Source: Pseudomonas pohangensis (GTDB taxonomy: Bacteria; Pseudomonadota; Gammaproteobacteria; Pseudomonadales; Pseudomonadaceae). Taken from it: a stretch of DNA of 64,000 nt. A model generated the notes under the pieces. The model did no database searches. It had not been told where the DNA came from and was given only the letters and a program-made list of their open reading frames with translations. This document shows, in pieces, positions 10,358-20,800 of the stretch. The stretch covers positions 806,001 through 870,000 of the forward strand of contig NZ_LT629785.1 of NCBI RefSeq assembly GCF_900105995.1, in the 5' to 3' direction. The first letter of the stretch is position 1, and each line of letters starts with the position of its first letter. The position numbers were made by a program, and so were the translations under genes.

Positions 10358-11983
10358 TTAGCGCGGATACAGCGGTGGCAGCGGGCTGCTCTCGGCCGCG
10401 CCTGGCGTGCTCTTGACGGGTGGCATGTTGCGGATTGCCTGCCACAGGTCCTTGCCGTCCCAGCTCAATTCGTCGGCCCCGTAGAGTGCGCCATTGAGGG
10501 CGTCCAGCGCTTCGGCCAGCGGTGTGAAGCGCTCGGCCATGGCGGCCAGGGTTTCCGGTTGCTGGCGCGCCCAGGCGTCGAGGGTCTGCCGCGTGAGCGG
10601 GGCGTCGTTGGCCTGGCAGGCGCGTTTCAGTTCGTCGAGCAGGGTGCGCGGACTCGGCCCGCTTTGCACCGTGCTGACCACCGCCGGTTGCTTGCGTGCC
10701 CACCACCACAGGCTGAAGCCGAGCAGCGTGGTCAGCGCCAGCAGCGCGCAGGCCAGTTGCCAGGGCCACAACAGATGCTCGTTGCTGATCACTACTGCAG
10801 CGGGTTCGCTGGTCGGTGGCTGCACCGGCGTCAGGTTCGGATTCTCCAGAATCTGCAGGCTGCGGCCGGGCACACTGGAGCGGGCCAGGCGATCTTCCCT
10901 GGTGTTCCACCAGACCACTTCGATTGCCGGCAGCTGCAATTCACCACTTCGCGTGGGCACCAGCGCCTGGGTTTCCTCGCGGCTGCCGATCACCCCGTTG
11001 GCACTGCTCTGATTGACCAGCTTGGGTTGCTCGGGGTAACTGCGTATGCCGGGCGGCAAGGTGGCCGCCAGCGGCGGCAACTGGGCCGCCGAGAGGCCAT
11101 CGACTTTCATCAGTACGTTGCGCGTCACCGACTGGCCAACCTCCAGATTTTCCGGCTCCGGACTCCAGGCTTCGTTGAGGCTCAATGAACGGGCCGGCAG
11201 CCAGGGAGCATCGGCCGGGTAGCTGGCCGGTTTGGGTTTTACCTGCAGCGGAATGCTCGGCGACTTCAGGCGTGTCGGTTTGCCAAAGGGAATGAAACTG
11301 GAACCGGCCGAGCGGTCGGCGACGGTGGCACTGAATAGCTGTGAGGGGATTTTCAGCGTGCCACTCTTTTGCGGAAAGATGGCGTAGCTGACTTCAATGA
11401 CGCCATAGCGCACGCCGTTGATGTCCTTTTCATAATTGCGTGCCGAGCCCAGTGGCTCGACCCGCGCGTCGTCCATTTTCAGCGGTGTCAGGTTGCTGTC
11501 GTTGTACAGCGAGACCGAGTGGTAGATGCGCAGGGTAAGGACCACCTGCTGTTGCACGTAGACACTCTCCTGATCGAGGCTGGCGTCGATGAACACCGGT
11601 GCGCCGGAAGTGTTGCCGCTGCCGTTGCCCTGGTTGACCTGCAGGGTGATCGGCTGGCTGTGCTGGTCACCCAGTTGCAGTGCCGGGATCACCAGTTCAC
11701 CGGTGCGCCTGGGCAGCAGGCTGACGTTCCAGGTGGTGGTGGCGCTGGTGTTGCCGTTGATGTTGCTCAGCTGGTTCATCTGCCGGCTGCCGAGTATCTC
11801 GAAGTCCTGCTCCAGCGGTGACAGGTCGGGTTTGCCGAACAGGGTCGCATCGTCCGACTGCAGACGCAGTTCGACGGTTTCCCCTTCGCTCAGCTGGTTG
11901 CGGTCCACGCTGGCAGTGAAACTGGCAGCGCCGGCCTGTGCCGCGAGCAGGACAAGGAGCAGGGTGCAGAGGTGACGGATCAT
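10358..11983 (-). CDS. batD: BatD family protein
   Basis: A 541-residue envelope protein with an N-terminal signal peptide (about 1-20, ending AQAGAA), a long beta-rich periplasmic region with repeated Ig-like oxygen-tolerance modules, one membrane helix near residues 408-428 (CALLALTTLLGFSLWWWA) and a cytoplasmic tail. It belongs to the aerotolerance BatD family. It is the last gene of the moxR-DUF58-DUF4381-batA-batB/C-batD operon, starting at ATG 11983, which overlaps the previous stop (ATGA). The complex is thought to act in envelope stress or assembly with the MoxR ATPase. The precise role is unknown. Confidence 0.88.
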   Translation of the reverse strand: MIRHLCTLLLVLLAAQAGAASFTASVDRNQLSEGETVELRLQSDDATLFGKPDLSPLEQDFEILGSRQMNQLSNINGNTSATTTWNVSLLPRRTGELVIPALQLGDQHSQPITLQVNQGNGSGNTSGAPVFIDASLDQESVYVQQQVVLTLRIYHSVSLYNDSNLTPLKMDDARVEPLGSARNYEKDINGVRYGVIEVSYAIFPQKSGTLKIPSQLFSATVADRSAGSSFIPFGKPTRLKSPSIPLQVKPKPASYPADAPWLPARSLSLNEAWSPEPENLEVGQSVTRNVLMKVDGLSAAQLPPLAATLPPGIRSYPEQPKLVNQSSANGVIGSREETQALVPTRSGELQLPAIEVVWWNTREDRLARSSVPGRSLQILENPNLTPVQPPTSEPAAVVISNEHLLWPWQLACALLALTTLLGFSLWWWARKQPAVVSTVQSGPSPRTLLDELKRACQANDAPLTRQTLDAWARQQPETLAAMAERFTPLAEALDALNGALYGADELSWDGKDLWQAIRNMPPVKSTPGAAESSPLPPLYPR

Positions 11984-13917
11984 GGCAAATTTTCCTGACG
12001 GCGTTGCTGTTCGTACCAGAACTTGCGGCGCAGCAGTTCCGAGGGGTCATCGGGGATCTGCCGCAGCCATTGTTCCAGGGCCTGACGGCTCTCCTGATCC
12101 AGCTGTTCGACATTCTCGCCCGCCTGGCTGGCTGCCGGGCTCTCGCCGGCGTCCGCCTGAGCGCCGGTTGCCTGCGTCTGTGCGGGGGCGCCGGCGTCCT
12201 TGTCGCGGGGGTTGGTGCTGTTGCTGGTCAGTGGTTCACTGGCTGCGTTGTTCGCCGCCGGGCTGGTGCTGTCGGCCGGCTTTGCAGCGGTTTGCTGGTC
12301 GGCCTGCGCCGGACTGGCTGCGCCATCTGCCGGTGGCTGCGCGGAAGTGGTATCCGGCTGATTGGCAGCATCCGGCTTGCCGGGCTTGTTGCTGGCATCA
12401 GCGGATTGCGCCGCGCCGGCCTCGGGCTGCTGGCCCGCCTGGTCCTGCTGTTGATTGCCCTGCTGCGGCTTCTGTTGCTGGCCGCTGTTGCCGGACTGCT
12501 GCTGATCCTGTTTGCCTTGCTGGCCCTCGGCCTGCTGTTGATTCTGCTGCTCTTGCTGCTGGCGCAGCAGGTCTTCGATCAGCGCCTTGTTCTGCTGCGC
12601 CTGGGGCATCTCGGGCTGGCGCTCGAGTGCGGTTTCATAGGCGTCCAGCGCCGCTTCCAGATCGCCATTCCTGGCCAGCGCATTGCCGCGATTGAAGTGA
12701 TCGACGGCGCGGTCGCCCTGGGTGAAGGCACTGGCGGCATCGGCATAATTACCCGCCTGATACTGCGCAATGCCCTGCCAGCGGGGATCGGCAAAATGCT
12801 CGGCCGCCGCTGCCGGTTGCTCCTGTTGCAGCAGCCGTGCGCCTTGCTGGTCAGGGGTGAGCCAGAGGTCGATGAACTCGAAGGCATACACCGGCCGTGG
12901 CGTCACCAGCAGCAGCGGCAGCAGGCAGAACAGCCAGCCACGGCGGCTGGCGCAGGCGGCCAGCAGCAATAGCGGCAGCAGCAACCAGTGCCCTGCATCG
13001 GCCCACAACTCCAGGCGTGTCGGTTCGCCGGCTTGCCGGGTGCTGTGTACCTGGTCGAGCAGTTGCAGTTGGTCCAGATCCAGACTGTCCGGGCGCAAGC
13101 GGCTGTAATGACCGCCAGTGCTGCCGGCCAGTTGTTGCAGACTGCTTTCATCGAGCCGCGGCAGCAGGATGCTGCCCTTGTCATCCTTGACGAAGCTGCC
13201 ATCGGCCTGGGTGATCGGCGCTCCTTCGCTGGTACCGACGCCGAGGATATCCACTGACGTACCGCTGTTGCCCAGCAACCGGCGAATCCCGGCCTGCTCC
13301 TGATCGTCGAGCTGTGCCGTGATCAGCAGGATGCGGCCCTTGCCGTTGGCACCCTGTTGCAGCAGTTGCAGGGCTTTTTCCACACCCAGATCGGCGCGCC
13401 GGCCGGGCACCGGCATGATCGAAGGCTTCAGCGATTCCAGCAGATTGCTCGAAGTCAGCAGGTCATCGGAAAGCGGCACCAGACTGTGGGCGCTGCCGGC
13501 GTAGACGACGATCGCGGTCTGCGCATCGTCGCGCGCCTGCAACAGGTCGAGCACTTTGCGCCGCGCCTGTTCCTGACGGCTCGGCGGGGTGTCGGCAGCG
13601 AGCATTTCTGCGCTCTGGTCGAGCACCACCACCAGCGGGTCGGCGCGCTTGAGCGGATTGTTTTCGATCTGCTGCCAGCTCGGACCCAGCAGGGCCAGCA
13701 GGGCCAGTAGCCAGCCCAGAGTCAGTGCCAGCCAGGGCAGGCGCGTGCTGCGCTGCTGGCCGCCACTGAGCAGGGCGTGATGGAACACCGCGGGGATCAG
13801 TGCCTGCCAGCGACCACTGCGCTGCGGGCGATGCCAGAGTTGCCAGGCGAACCAGATCAGCAGCGGCAGCAACAGCAGCCAGCCCGGGCGCAGCCAGTGT
13901 GGCCAGAACGCGCTCAT
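11980..13917 (-). CDS. VWA + TPR protein (BatB-BatC fusion) with Gln/Ala-rich tail
   Basis: A 645-residue protein. Two N-terminal membrane helices (about 8-28 and 55-75) precede a von Willebrand A domain (about 90-290), a further hydrophobic pair (about 310-345), a TPR region (about 390-450, DHFNRGNALARNGDLEAAL and so on) and then a ~150-residue low-complexity tail rich in Q, A, P and S. The first VWA metal motif reads DQSAE rather than DxSxS, so the MIDAS site may be degenerate. The start at 13917 (MSAFWPHW) overlaps the batA stop as ATGA. It is the BatB partner of BatA, with BatC fused. Confidence 0.85.
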   Translation of the reverse strand: MSAFWPHWLRPGWLLLLPLLIWFAWQLWHRPQRSGRWQALIPAVFHHALLSGGQQRSTRLPWLALTLGWLLALLALLGPSWQQIENNPLKRADPLVVVLDQSAEMLAADTPPSRQEQARRKVLDLLQARDDAQTAIVVYAGSAHSLVPLSDDLLTSSNLLESLKPSIMPVPGRRADLGVEKALQLLQQGANGKGRILLITAQLDDQEQAGIRRLLGNSGTSVDILGVGTSEGAPITQADGSFVKDDKGSILLPRLDESSLQQLAGSTGGHYSRLRPDSLDLDQLQLLDQVHSTRQAGEPTRLELWADAGHWLLLPLLLLAACASRRGWLFCLLPLLLVTPRPVYAFEFIDLWLTPDQQGARLLQQEQPAAAAEHFADPRWQGIAQYQAGNYADAASAFTQGDRAVDHFNRGNALARNGDLEAALDAYETALERQPEMPQAQQNKALIEDLLRQQQEQQNQQQAEGQQGKQDQQQSGNSGQQQKPQQGNQQQDQAGQQPEAGAAQSADASNKPGKPDAANQPDTTSAQPPADGAASPAQADQQTAAKPADSTSPAANNAASEPLTSNSTNPRDKDAGAPAQTQATGAQADAGESPAASQAGENVEQLDQESRQALEQWLRQIPDDPSELLRRKFWYEQQRRQENLP

Positions 13918-14945
13918 GGTTGCCCCCTGAAGAGTGTGCGGGCCTTGCTGCGGGCGTTGGCCCAGCGCTGCGGCCACAGTTCCCGCGATACCAGCAGCAG
14001 ACTGAGCAGCAGGGCAATGCCCAGTGGCCAGGGAAACAGCGGTCGGGCCGGGCGCGCCTGGGTCGGCTGCTGGGCGACCGGCTCCAGCTGGTCGAGAGCC
14101 TGGCTGATCTCGGCCAGCTCGCCGGCGTCACGGGCACGGAAATAGCGGCCGCCGGTGATGCCGGCAATCTCGGTCAGTTGCGGCTCGTCGAGGTCCAGTC
14201 CGGGATTCATGCCGAGCAAGCCGGCAATGCCGCTGGCCTTGGGGTCGGCACCGATACCGATGGTGTAGATTTTCACGCCTTCCTCGGCAGCCAGGCGGGC
14301 GGCAGTCAGCGGTTCGATCTGGCCGGCGGTGTTGGCACCATCGGTCACCAGTACCAGTACCCGGCTCTGTGCCGGCCGCTCGCGCAGGCGTTTGACTGCG
14401 AGGCCGATGGCATCGCCAATGGCGGTATTCTTGCCGGCGATGCCGATCAGCGCTTCATCCAGCCAGGTCCTGACGGTTTGCCGGTCAAAGGTCAGGGGTG
14501 CCTGCAGGTAGGCGTTGCTGCCAAACAGGATCAGCCCGAGGCGGTCGCTCTGGCGACCCGAGATGAACTCGCCGACCAGGCCCTTGACCAGGTTCAGACG
14601 GCTGACCTCCTGCCCCTGCCATTGCATGTCGGTGTAATCCATCGAGCCGGAAACATCCACGGCGAGCATCAGGTCACGTCCGCTGGTGGCGATCGGCAGT
14701 GGTTCGCCGACCCATTCCGGGCGTGCGGCAGCCAGTAACAGCAGCAGCCACAGCAGGCCGATCGGCCAGTGCTGGCGCATGTCCGGGAAGGTCTTGCGCG
14801 CACGGCGGCCGGCGAGGGTTTCGAGGTCGGCAATGAAGGTCACGCGCAGCGCCGCTTCGCCACTGTCGGCCGGCGGCAGCAGGCGACGCATCAGCCAGGG
14901 CAGCGGGGTGAGCAGGAAAACCCAGGGCCAGGTGAACTCAAACAT
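13914..14945 (-). CDS. batA: VWA-domain membrane protein BatA
   Basis: A 343-residue protein with N-terminal helices (about 3-20 and 58-74), a von Willebrand A domain with an intact metal site (DVSGSMD near residue 95, plus the downstream conserved T and the VTDGAN Asp), and a C-terminal membrane helix (about 305-325). The ATG at 14945 gives the usual MFEFTWPW start. The longer frame upstream only overlaps the preceding gene. It overlaps DUF4381 by 8 bp and batB/C by 4 bp, indicating a tightly coupled operon. Confidence 0.9.
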   Translation of the reverse strand: MFEFTWPWVFLLTPLPWLMRRLLPPADSGEAALRVTFIADLETLAGRRARKTFPDMRQHWPIGLLWLLLLLAAARPEWVGEPLPIATSGRDLMLAVDVSGSMDYTDMQWQGQEVSRLNLVKGLVGEFISGRQSDRLGLILFGSNAYLQAPLTFDRQTVRTWLDEALIGIAGKNTAIGDAIGLAVKRLRERPAQSRVLVLVTDGANTAGQIEPLTAARLAAEEGVKIYTIGIGADPKASGIAGLLGMNPGLDLDEPQLTEIAGITGGRYFRARDAGELAEISQALDQLEPVAQQPTQARPARPLFPWPLGIALLLSLLLVSRELWPQRWANARSKARTLFRGQP

Positions 14946-15432
14946 GTTTGCGAATCCAGGTTTCCACGGACTTGTTGAGGCCGTCGATGGCCTCTTGGTC
15001 CAGTTTGCATTGCGGGCGGTAGCCGCCATCGACCAGCACCATCCAGCGCGTCAAACCGGCCGCCGGGCAGCGGCTGTCGAGAAAGGCCAGCCAGGCCCGG
15101 CCACTGAGGGTGTGGCTGTGCTGGCTGGGATAGTGCTCACGGCACAGGCGCTTGAGCAGGGCGTTGAGTTGTTGCAGCCAGATGCCGGCGGGCTCGTCGG
15201 GCAGCGGCCGTGGCAACTGTTCCAGCTCGTGCAGGGCAGCCAGGCGCAGTGGATCCAGTTCATTGCTGCGCTTGGGCTTGCGCAACTTGCCGGCCAGGCG
15301 CTTGCGCAGTTGCCAGAGACCCCAGAACAGCAGCGGCAGCAGAATCAGCAGCAACCACCAGCCGGGCGCGGGCGGCCACCAGGACACTGGTGGCGGGCTG
15401 ATCGGCGGCAGCAGCTGATCAAGCGGATTCAT
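14938..15432 (-). CDS. DUF4381 family membrane protein
   Basis: A 164-residue protein with a proline-rich N terminus, a single membrane helix (about residues 24-45) and a cytoplasmic helical domain. It matches the DUF4381 proteins always found between the DUF58 and BatA genes in MoxR-type operons. Its start overlaps the DUF58 stop by 4 bp. It probably is a structural part of the Bat complex. No catalytic residues are evident. Confidence 0.85.
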   Translation of the reverse strand: MNPLDQLLPPISPPPVSWWPPAPGWWLLLILLPLLFWGLWQLRKRLAGKLRKPKRSNELDPLRLAALHELEQLPRPLPDEPAGIWLQQLNALLKRLCREHYPSQHSHTLSGRAWLAFLDSRCPAAGLTRWMVLVDGGYRPQCKLDQEAIDGLNKSVETWIRKHV

Positions 15433-16364
15433 CGGCGGCCACCACTCTGCAGGTGTTCGCGGATCTGCTCGACGATGTCGCTCCGGGTGTGCAGTGGCAT
15501 CAGCAGGACACAGAGTTTCTGCGCCAGCCGTTGCCAGCGCGCCTGGCGTGCTGCGCCCAGTGCGGCATAGCCCAGACGCAGATCGGCGTCCTGGGTGTCG
15601 ATTTCCAGTTGGGTGTAGCGATCGGTAAAGCGCAGCAGACCGGCGGCTGGCAGTGCATGGTCGAGCTGGTCGGAGAGCGGCATGAGGATCAGGTCGGTAT
15701 GCCGGGCGAGCAGGCTGAGTTGCTGTTCGGCGGTATCGCCGAGGGCGCGCTCGTCACACAGCACCACCACCAGGCTGCCGGGGCGCAGCACTTCGCGGGC
15801 GCGGCGCAGGGCCAGGCTGAAGCCGTCGCGCGGGCCCACGGCGCTGTCGGCAGACAGACCCTGGTTGGCCCGCACGGTCCAGTTGAGCAGTTGCAGCAGG
15901 CTCTGCTTGCTGCGTCGCGGACGTACTTCATGGTGTTCGCTGTCACTGAACACCAGGCCGCCGATGCGGTCGTTGTGTTCCAGCGCGGCCCAGCCGAGCA
16001 GGCTTGCCGCGTGGGCGGCGATGACCGACTTGAAGGCCAGACCGGAGCCGAAAAACAGCCGCCGGCTTTGTTCGACGATGATGAAGATCGGCCGCTCGCG
16101 CTCTTCGTGAAAGACCTTGGTGTGCGGTTTTTGCGTACGTGCGGTGACGCGCCAGTCGATGGTGCGCACGTCATCTCCCGGCTGGTAGGCGCGCACCTGG
16201 TCGAAGTCGACCCCGCGTCCGCGCAGCCGGGAATGGTGCAGGCCGATCAGCGGACTGCGCCGCGCCGGGGTGGAGAAAATCTGCACCTCATGCACGTGGT
16301 GACGCATGCCGATCAGTTCCGCCAGGCTGGTGCGGATGCCGGGTTGAGCGGGCAGGTCATGCAT
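15429..16364 (-). CDS. DUF58 domain protein
   Basis: A 311-residue protein with the DUF58 signature around residues 40-85 (RGRGVDFDQVRAYQPGDDVR then IDWRVTARTQKPHTKVF). The second half resembles a degenerate VWA fold. DUF58 proteins work with MoxR ATPases. A TTG six bases upstream is an alternative start. I prefer the ATG at 16364, although neither has a strong ribosome-binding site. It lies 33 bp after moxR. Confidence 0.88.
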   Translation of the reverse strand: MHDLPAQPGIRTSLAELIGMRHHVHEVQIFSTPARRSPLIGLHHSRLRGRGVDFDQVRAYQPGDDVRTIDWRVTARTQKPHTKVFHEERERPIFIIVEQSRRLFFGSGLAFKSVIAAHAASLLGWAALEHNDRIGGLVFSDSEHHEVRPRRSKQSLLQLLNWTVRANQGLSADSAVGPRDGFSLALRRAREVLRPGSLVVVLCDERALGDTAEQQLSLLARHTDLILMPLSDQLDHALPAAGLLRFTDRYTQLEIDTQDADLRLGYAALGAARQARWQRLAQKLCVLLMPLHTRSDIVEQIREHLQSGGRR

Positions 16365-16397
16365 GATCAACAGTGCCCCGGACTGCCACGGTCAGCA

Positions 16398-17357
16398 TCA
16401 CGCCACCGCCACCACATCGAGAATGCGCTGGATCACGCGATCCTGGTCGATGCCGGCGGCTTCCGCTTCGAACGACAGGATCAGCCGGTGGCGCAGCACA
16501 TCGAAGAGTACCGCCTGGATGTCTTCCGGACTGACGAATTCACGCCCGGCCAGCCAGGCATGGGCCCGCGCGCAACGGTCGAGGGAAATGGTGCCGCGCG
16601 GACTGGCACCGTAGGCCAGCCATTCGGCCAGTTCGGCGTCGAACTTGGCCGGGGTGCGGGTGGCCATGACCAGCTGCACCATGTATTCCTCTACCGCTTC
16701 GGCCATGTGCAGGCCGAGAATTTCCTTGCGCGCGGCGAAGATGGTTTCCTGGCTGACCTTCTGCTCCGGGAGGGTTTCGCCATTGAGTGCATCACCGCGG
16801 GCCAGATTGAGGATGCGCCGCTCGGTGACGGCATCCGGGAAGCCGATGCGTACATGCATGAGGAAGCGGTCGAGTTGCGCCTCGGGCAGCGGGTAGGTGC
16901 CTTCCTGTTCGATCGGGTTCTGCGTGGCCATGACCAGAAACAGTGCTGGCAGTTCGTAGGTGGTGCGACCCACCGAAATCTGCCGTTCGGCCATCGCCTC
17001 GAGCAATGCCGACTGCACCTTGGCCGGTGCCCGGTTGATCTCGTCGGCCAGTACCAGATTGTGAAAGATCGGTCCCTGCTGGAACACGAAGCTGCCGGTT
17101 TCCGGACGATAGATCTCGGTGCCGGTGATGTCCGAAGGCAGCAGGTCGGGGGTGAACTGGATGCGATGGAATTCGGCCTCCAGGCCTTCGGCCAGCTCCT
17201 TGATCGCCTTGGTCTTGGCCAGCCCGGGCGCGCCCTCGACCAGCAGGTGGCCATCGGCAATCAGCGCAATCAACAGGCGCTCGACCAGTTTTTCCTGACC
17301 AAGAATCTGGCTGCTGAGAAATTGGCGCAAGGCTACAAGGGCTTCTCGATGTTCCAT
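16398..17357 (-). CDS. MoxR-family AAA+ ATPase
   Basis: A 319-residue AAA+ protein. The Walker A motif is GAPGLAKTKA (about 40-49), Walker B is LVLADEINRAP (about 100-110), with sensor-1 MATQNP and the arginine-finger region downstream. MoxR ATPases are chaperone-like and act on the VWA proteins encoded with them. It is the first gene of the six-gene Bat operon. The operon promoter must lie in the 532-bp divergent region shared with gdhB. Confidence 0.93.
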   Translation of the reverse strand: MEHREALVALRQFLSSQILGQEKLVERLLIALIADGHLLVEGAPGLAKTKAIKELAEGLEAEFHRIQFTPDLLPSDITGTEIYRPETGSFVFQQGPIFHNLVLADEINRAPAKVQSALLEAMAERQISVGRTTYELPALFLVMATQNPIEQEGTYPLPEAQLDRFLMHVRIGFPDAVTERRILNLARGDALNGETLPEQKVSQETIFAARKEILGLHMAEAVEEYMVQLVMATRTPAKFDAELAEWLAYGASPRGTISLDRCARAHAWLAGREFVSPEDIQAVLFDVLRHRLILSFEAEAAGIDQDRVIQRILDVVAVA

Positions 17358-17889
17358 TTACTGTTCATCCATCAGGGTTGCGGACAAGAGTTGGCCACTG
17401 CTGGCCGGTTTGTTCGATTCGAATGCCCGGCTAGCCGTATAGCGGCCCCGCCGGTGTTCCGTGCCTGAGCCTCCGGGCGCGCTCAGGGCCAACCGCGGTG
17501 CGGTTGCCAGGCAACGCGGCGGCGGTCGTCACTGTAATGCAATTCGCGGCGCTTCGACCAACCGCCTGCGGAGAATGTTCCGCACGCTTGTGCACGCAGC
17601 TGGTGCGGCGGGATAACCGGTTCATTTTCCGGCCTGAACGGTTTCTTGCCGGCTATTGCTCGCCGGGTGCAAGAAAATGTCGCGGCGCTGCAACTGCACT
17701 TAAGCGGTGCATGGCTATACTGAAAAGCCTCGTGACTGGCTGGTCATTTTGGTCAGCAGCAGTTGTTCATTGGCAACCCGCAGGGGGTTGGCCGGCTTCG
17801 ACCGGAGAAGCTTCAGCAAGTTGCATCGGTTCGCCAGAGATTTTCATAGCCTAGGCTTCCCATAGTTCGACTTTCAGCGGAGTAACAAC
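17358..17889. other. 532-bp divergent intergenic region moxR / gdhB
   Basis: No ORF with coding character is seen. It must hold the divergent promoters of the Bat operon (minus) and gdhB (plus). It contains one plausible gdhB promoter at 17694-17721 and no repeat element. Confidence 0.55.
17694..17721 (+). promoter_or_regulatory. Candidate sigma70 promoter of gdhB
   Basis: The -10 TATACT (17716-17721) is good. The -35 CTGCAC with a 16-bp spacer is weak. Transcription would begin near 17728 and give a leader of about 160 nt. Confidence 0.35.
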
Positions 17890-20800
17890 ATGGTGTTCTT
17901 CACAGCGGCCAGCAAATCCGATTTCCAGCAACAATTGTGTACGGCTCTTGCTGCACATGTGAGCGAGCAGGTGATGCCGCAGCTGGCGCTGTTTGCTGAA
18001 CAGTTCTTTGGCATTGTGGCGCTGGAAGAGCTGACCCAGCGCCGCCTCTCCGACCTGGTCGGTTCGACGCTGTCGGCCTGGCGCTTGTTGCAGCGCTTTG
18101 ATCCGGCGCAGCCGCAGGTGCATGTGTTCAATCCGGATTACGAGAAACATGGCTGGCAGTCCACCCATGCCGCCGTGGAGATACTGCATCCGGATATTCC
18201 GTTTCTGGTGGACTCGGTACGCATGGAGCTGAGCCGGCGCGGCTACAGCATCCATACCCTGCAGAACAGCGTGTTCAAGGTGCGCCGCAATGCCAAAGGC
18301 GAGCTGCAGGAGTTGTTCCCGCGCGGCAGCGACCAACCGGACGCGCAACTTGAAGCCCTGATGTTTCTGGAAATCGACCGCTGTGCTTCGACTGCCGCGC
18401 AGCACAATCTGGAAAAAGCCCTGCATGAAGTGCTGGGTGACGTGCGGCTGGCCGTAGCCGATTTCGAGGCAATCAAGCACAAGGCCCACTCGCTGCTGGA
18501 CGGCATGCACAAGTCCAAGGCCAGGAGCAAGGCGCACGATGCGGCCGATCAGGAGGAAATCAAGGGCTTCCTCGCCTGGCTGCTGGACAACCATTTCACC
18601 TTCCTCGGTTATGAGGAATTCAGCGTGGTCGAGGAAGGCGAAGGCGGGCGGGTGCTGTATGTCGAGGATTCTCTGCTCGGCCTGTCGAAAAACATGCGCA
18701 GCGGACTGGCCCCCGCCGATCTGCACGTCGAAGCCGGTCCGCTGGCGTTTCTGCGTGAGCCGTGGCTGCTGTCGTTTGCCAAGGCAGCACGGCCCAGCCG
18801 GGTGCACCGGCCGGCCTATCCGGACTACGTTTCGCTGCGGGAAATTGACAGCAAGGGCAAGGTGGTCAAGGAATGCCGCTTCATGGGCCTGTTTACTTCA
18901 TCGGCCTATACCGAGAGCGTGAAGAAAATCCCTTACCTGCGCGGCAAGGTTGCCGAGATTGCCCGGCGTTCGGGTTTCGACAGCAAGGGTCATCTGGGCA
19001 AGGACCTCGAACAGGTGCTGGAAGTACTGCCGCGCGATGACCTGTTCCAGACCCCGGTCGACGAGCTGTACGCCACGGCGATCAGCATCGTGCAGATCCA
19101 GGAGCGCAACAAGCTGCGCCTGTTCCTGCGCAGCGATCCTTACGGGCGCTTTGTCTATGCGCTGGCCTATGTGCCGCGCGATGTCTATTCCACGGAAACC
19201 CGGCTGAAGATCCAGCAGATCCTGATGGAGCGCCTGCAGGCTGCCGACTGTGAGTTCTGGACCTACTTTTCCGAGTCGCTGCTGGCGCGCGTGCAGTTCA
19301 TCCTGCGCGTCGATCCGAAGAATCCGCTACAGATCGACCTGCCGCGGCTGGAACGTGAAGTCGTGCAGGCCTGCCGTTCGTGGAAGGACGAGTTTTCCGG
19401 GCTGATGATCGAAGGCCTTGGCGAAGCCCAGGGCATGCAGGTGCTCACCGAATTCCCCGGCGGTTTCCCCGCCGGCTATCGCGAGCGTTTCGAGCCGAAC
19501 TCGGCAGTAGTGGACATGCAGCACCTGCTCAACCTGTCCGAGGACCGCCCGCTGGTGATGAGCTTCTACCAGCCACTGACCCAGGATGAACAGCAGCTGC
19601 ACTGCAAGCTGTATCACATCGATACACCGCTGCCGCTGTCGGACGTGCTGCCGGTTCTGGAAAATCTCGGCTTGCGCGTACTGGGCGAGTTTCCCTACCG
19701 CCTGCGCCGCGCGGACGGCCGCGAGTACTGGATACACGACTTTGCCTTCACCACCGCAGCCGGCCTTGAGGTGGATATCCAGCAACTCAATGAAACCCTG
19801 CAGGATGCCTTTATCCATATCGTTGACGGCGCGGCGGAAAACGATGCCTTCAACCGCCTGGTGCTGACGGCGACCATGCCCTGGCGGGATGTGGCGCTGT
19901 TGCGCGCCTATGCGCGTTATCTCAAGCAGATTCGCCTGGGTTTCGATCTGGGCTATATCGCCAGTGCCCTGCTCAATCATGCGGATATCGCCAGCGAACT
20001 GGTGCGGCTGTTCAAGACACGCTTCTATCTGGCGCGGAAAATGACCGCCGAGGATCTCGAGGATAAACAGCAGAAACTCGAACAGGCGATTCTCGCCGCG
20101 CTGGACAACGTGGCGGTACTCAACGAGGACCGCATCCTGCGCCGCTACCTGGACCTGATCAAGGCAACCCTGCGCACCAACTTCTATCAGAACGATGCCC
20201 AGGGCCGGGCCAAGAGCTACTTCAGCTTCAAGCTCAATCCACGGGCCATTCCGGAAATTCCGCGGCCGGTTCCCAAGTACGAGATTTTCGTCTACTGCCC
20301 GCGGGTCGAGGGCGTGCACCTGCGCTTTGGCGATGTTGCCCGTGGCGGACTGCGCTGGTCCGATCGCGAGGAGGATTTCCGCACCGAGGTACTGGGTCTG
20401 GTCAAGGCGCAGCAGGTGAAGAATGCGGTGATCGTACCGATGGGCGCCAAGGGTGGCTTCATCCCACGGCGCATGCCGCTGGGCGGTTCGCGGGACGAGA
20501 TCCAGGCCGAGGGGATTGCCTGCTACCGCATCTTCATCAGCGGTCTGCTGGATATCACCGACAACCTCAAGGAAGGCGCTGTGGTGCCGCCGGTCAACGT
20601 GGTGCGGCATGACCCGGATGATCCTTACCTGGTGGTGGCAGCCGACAAGGGCACCGCGACCTTCTCCGACATCGCCAACGGCATTGCCCTGGACTACGGC
20701 TTCTGGCTGGGTGATGCCTTCGCCTCGGGTGGCTCGGCCGGTTATGACCACAAGGGCATGGGGATTACCGCCAAGGGCGCCTGGGTCTCGGTGCAGCGGC

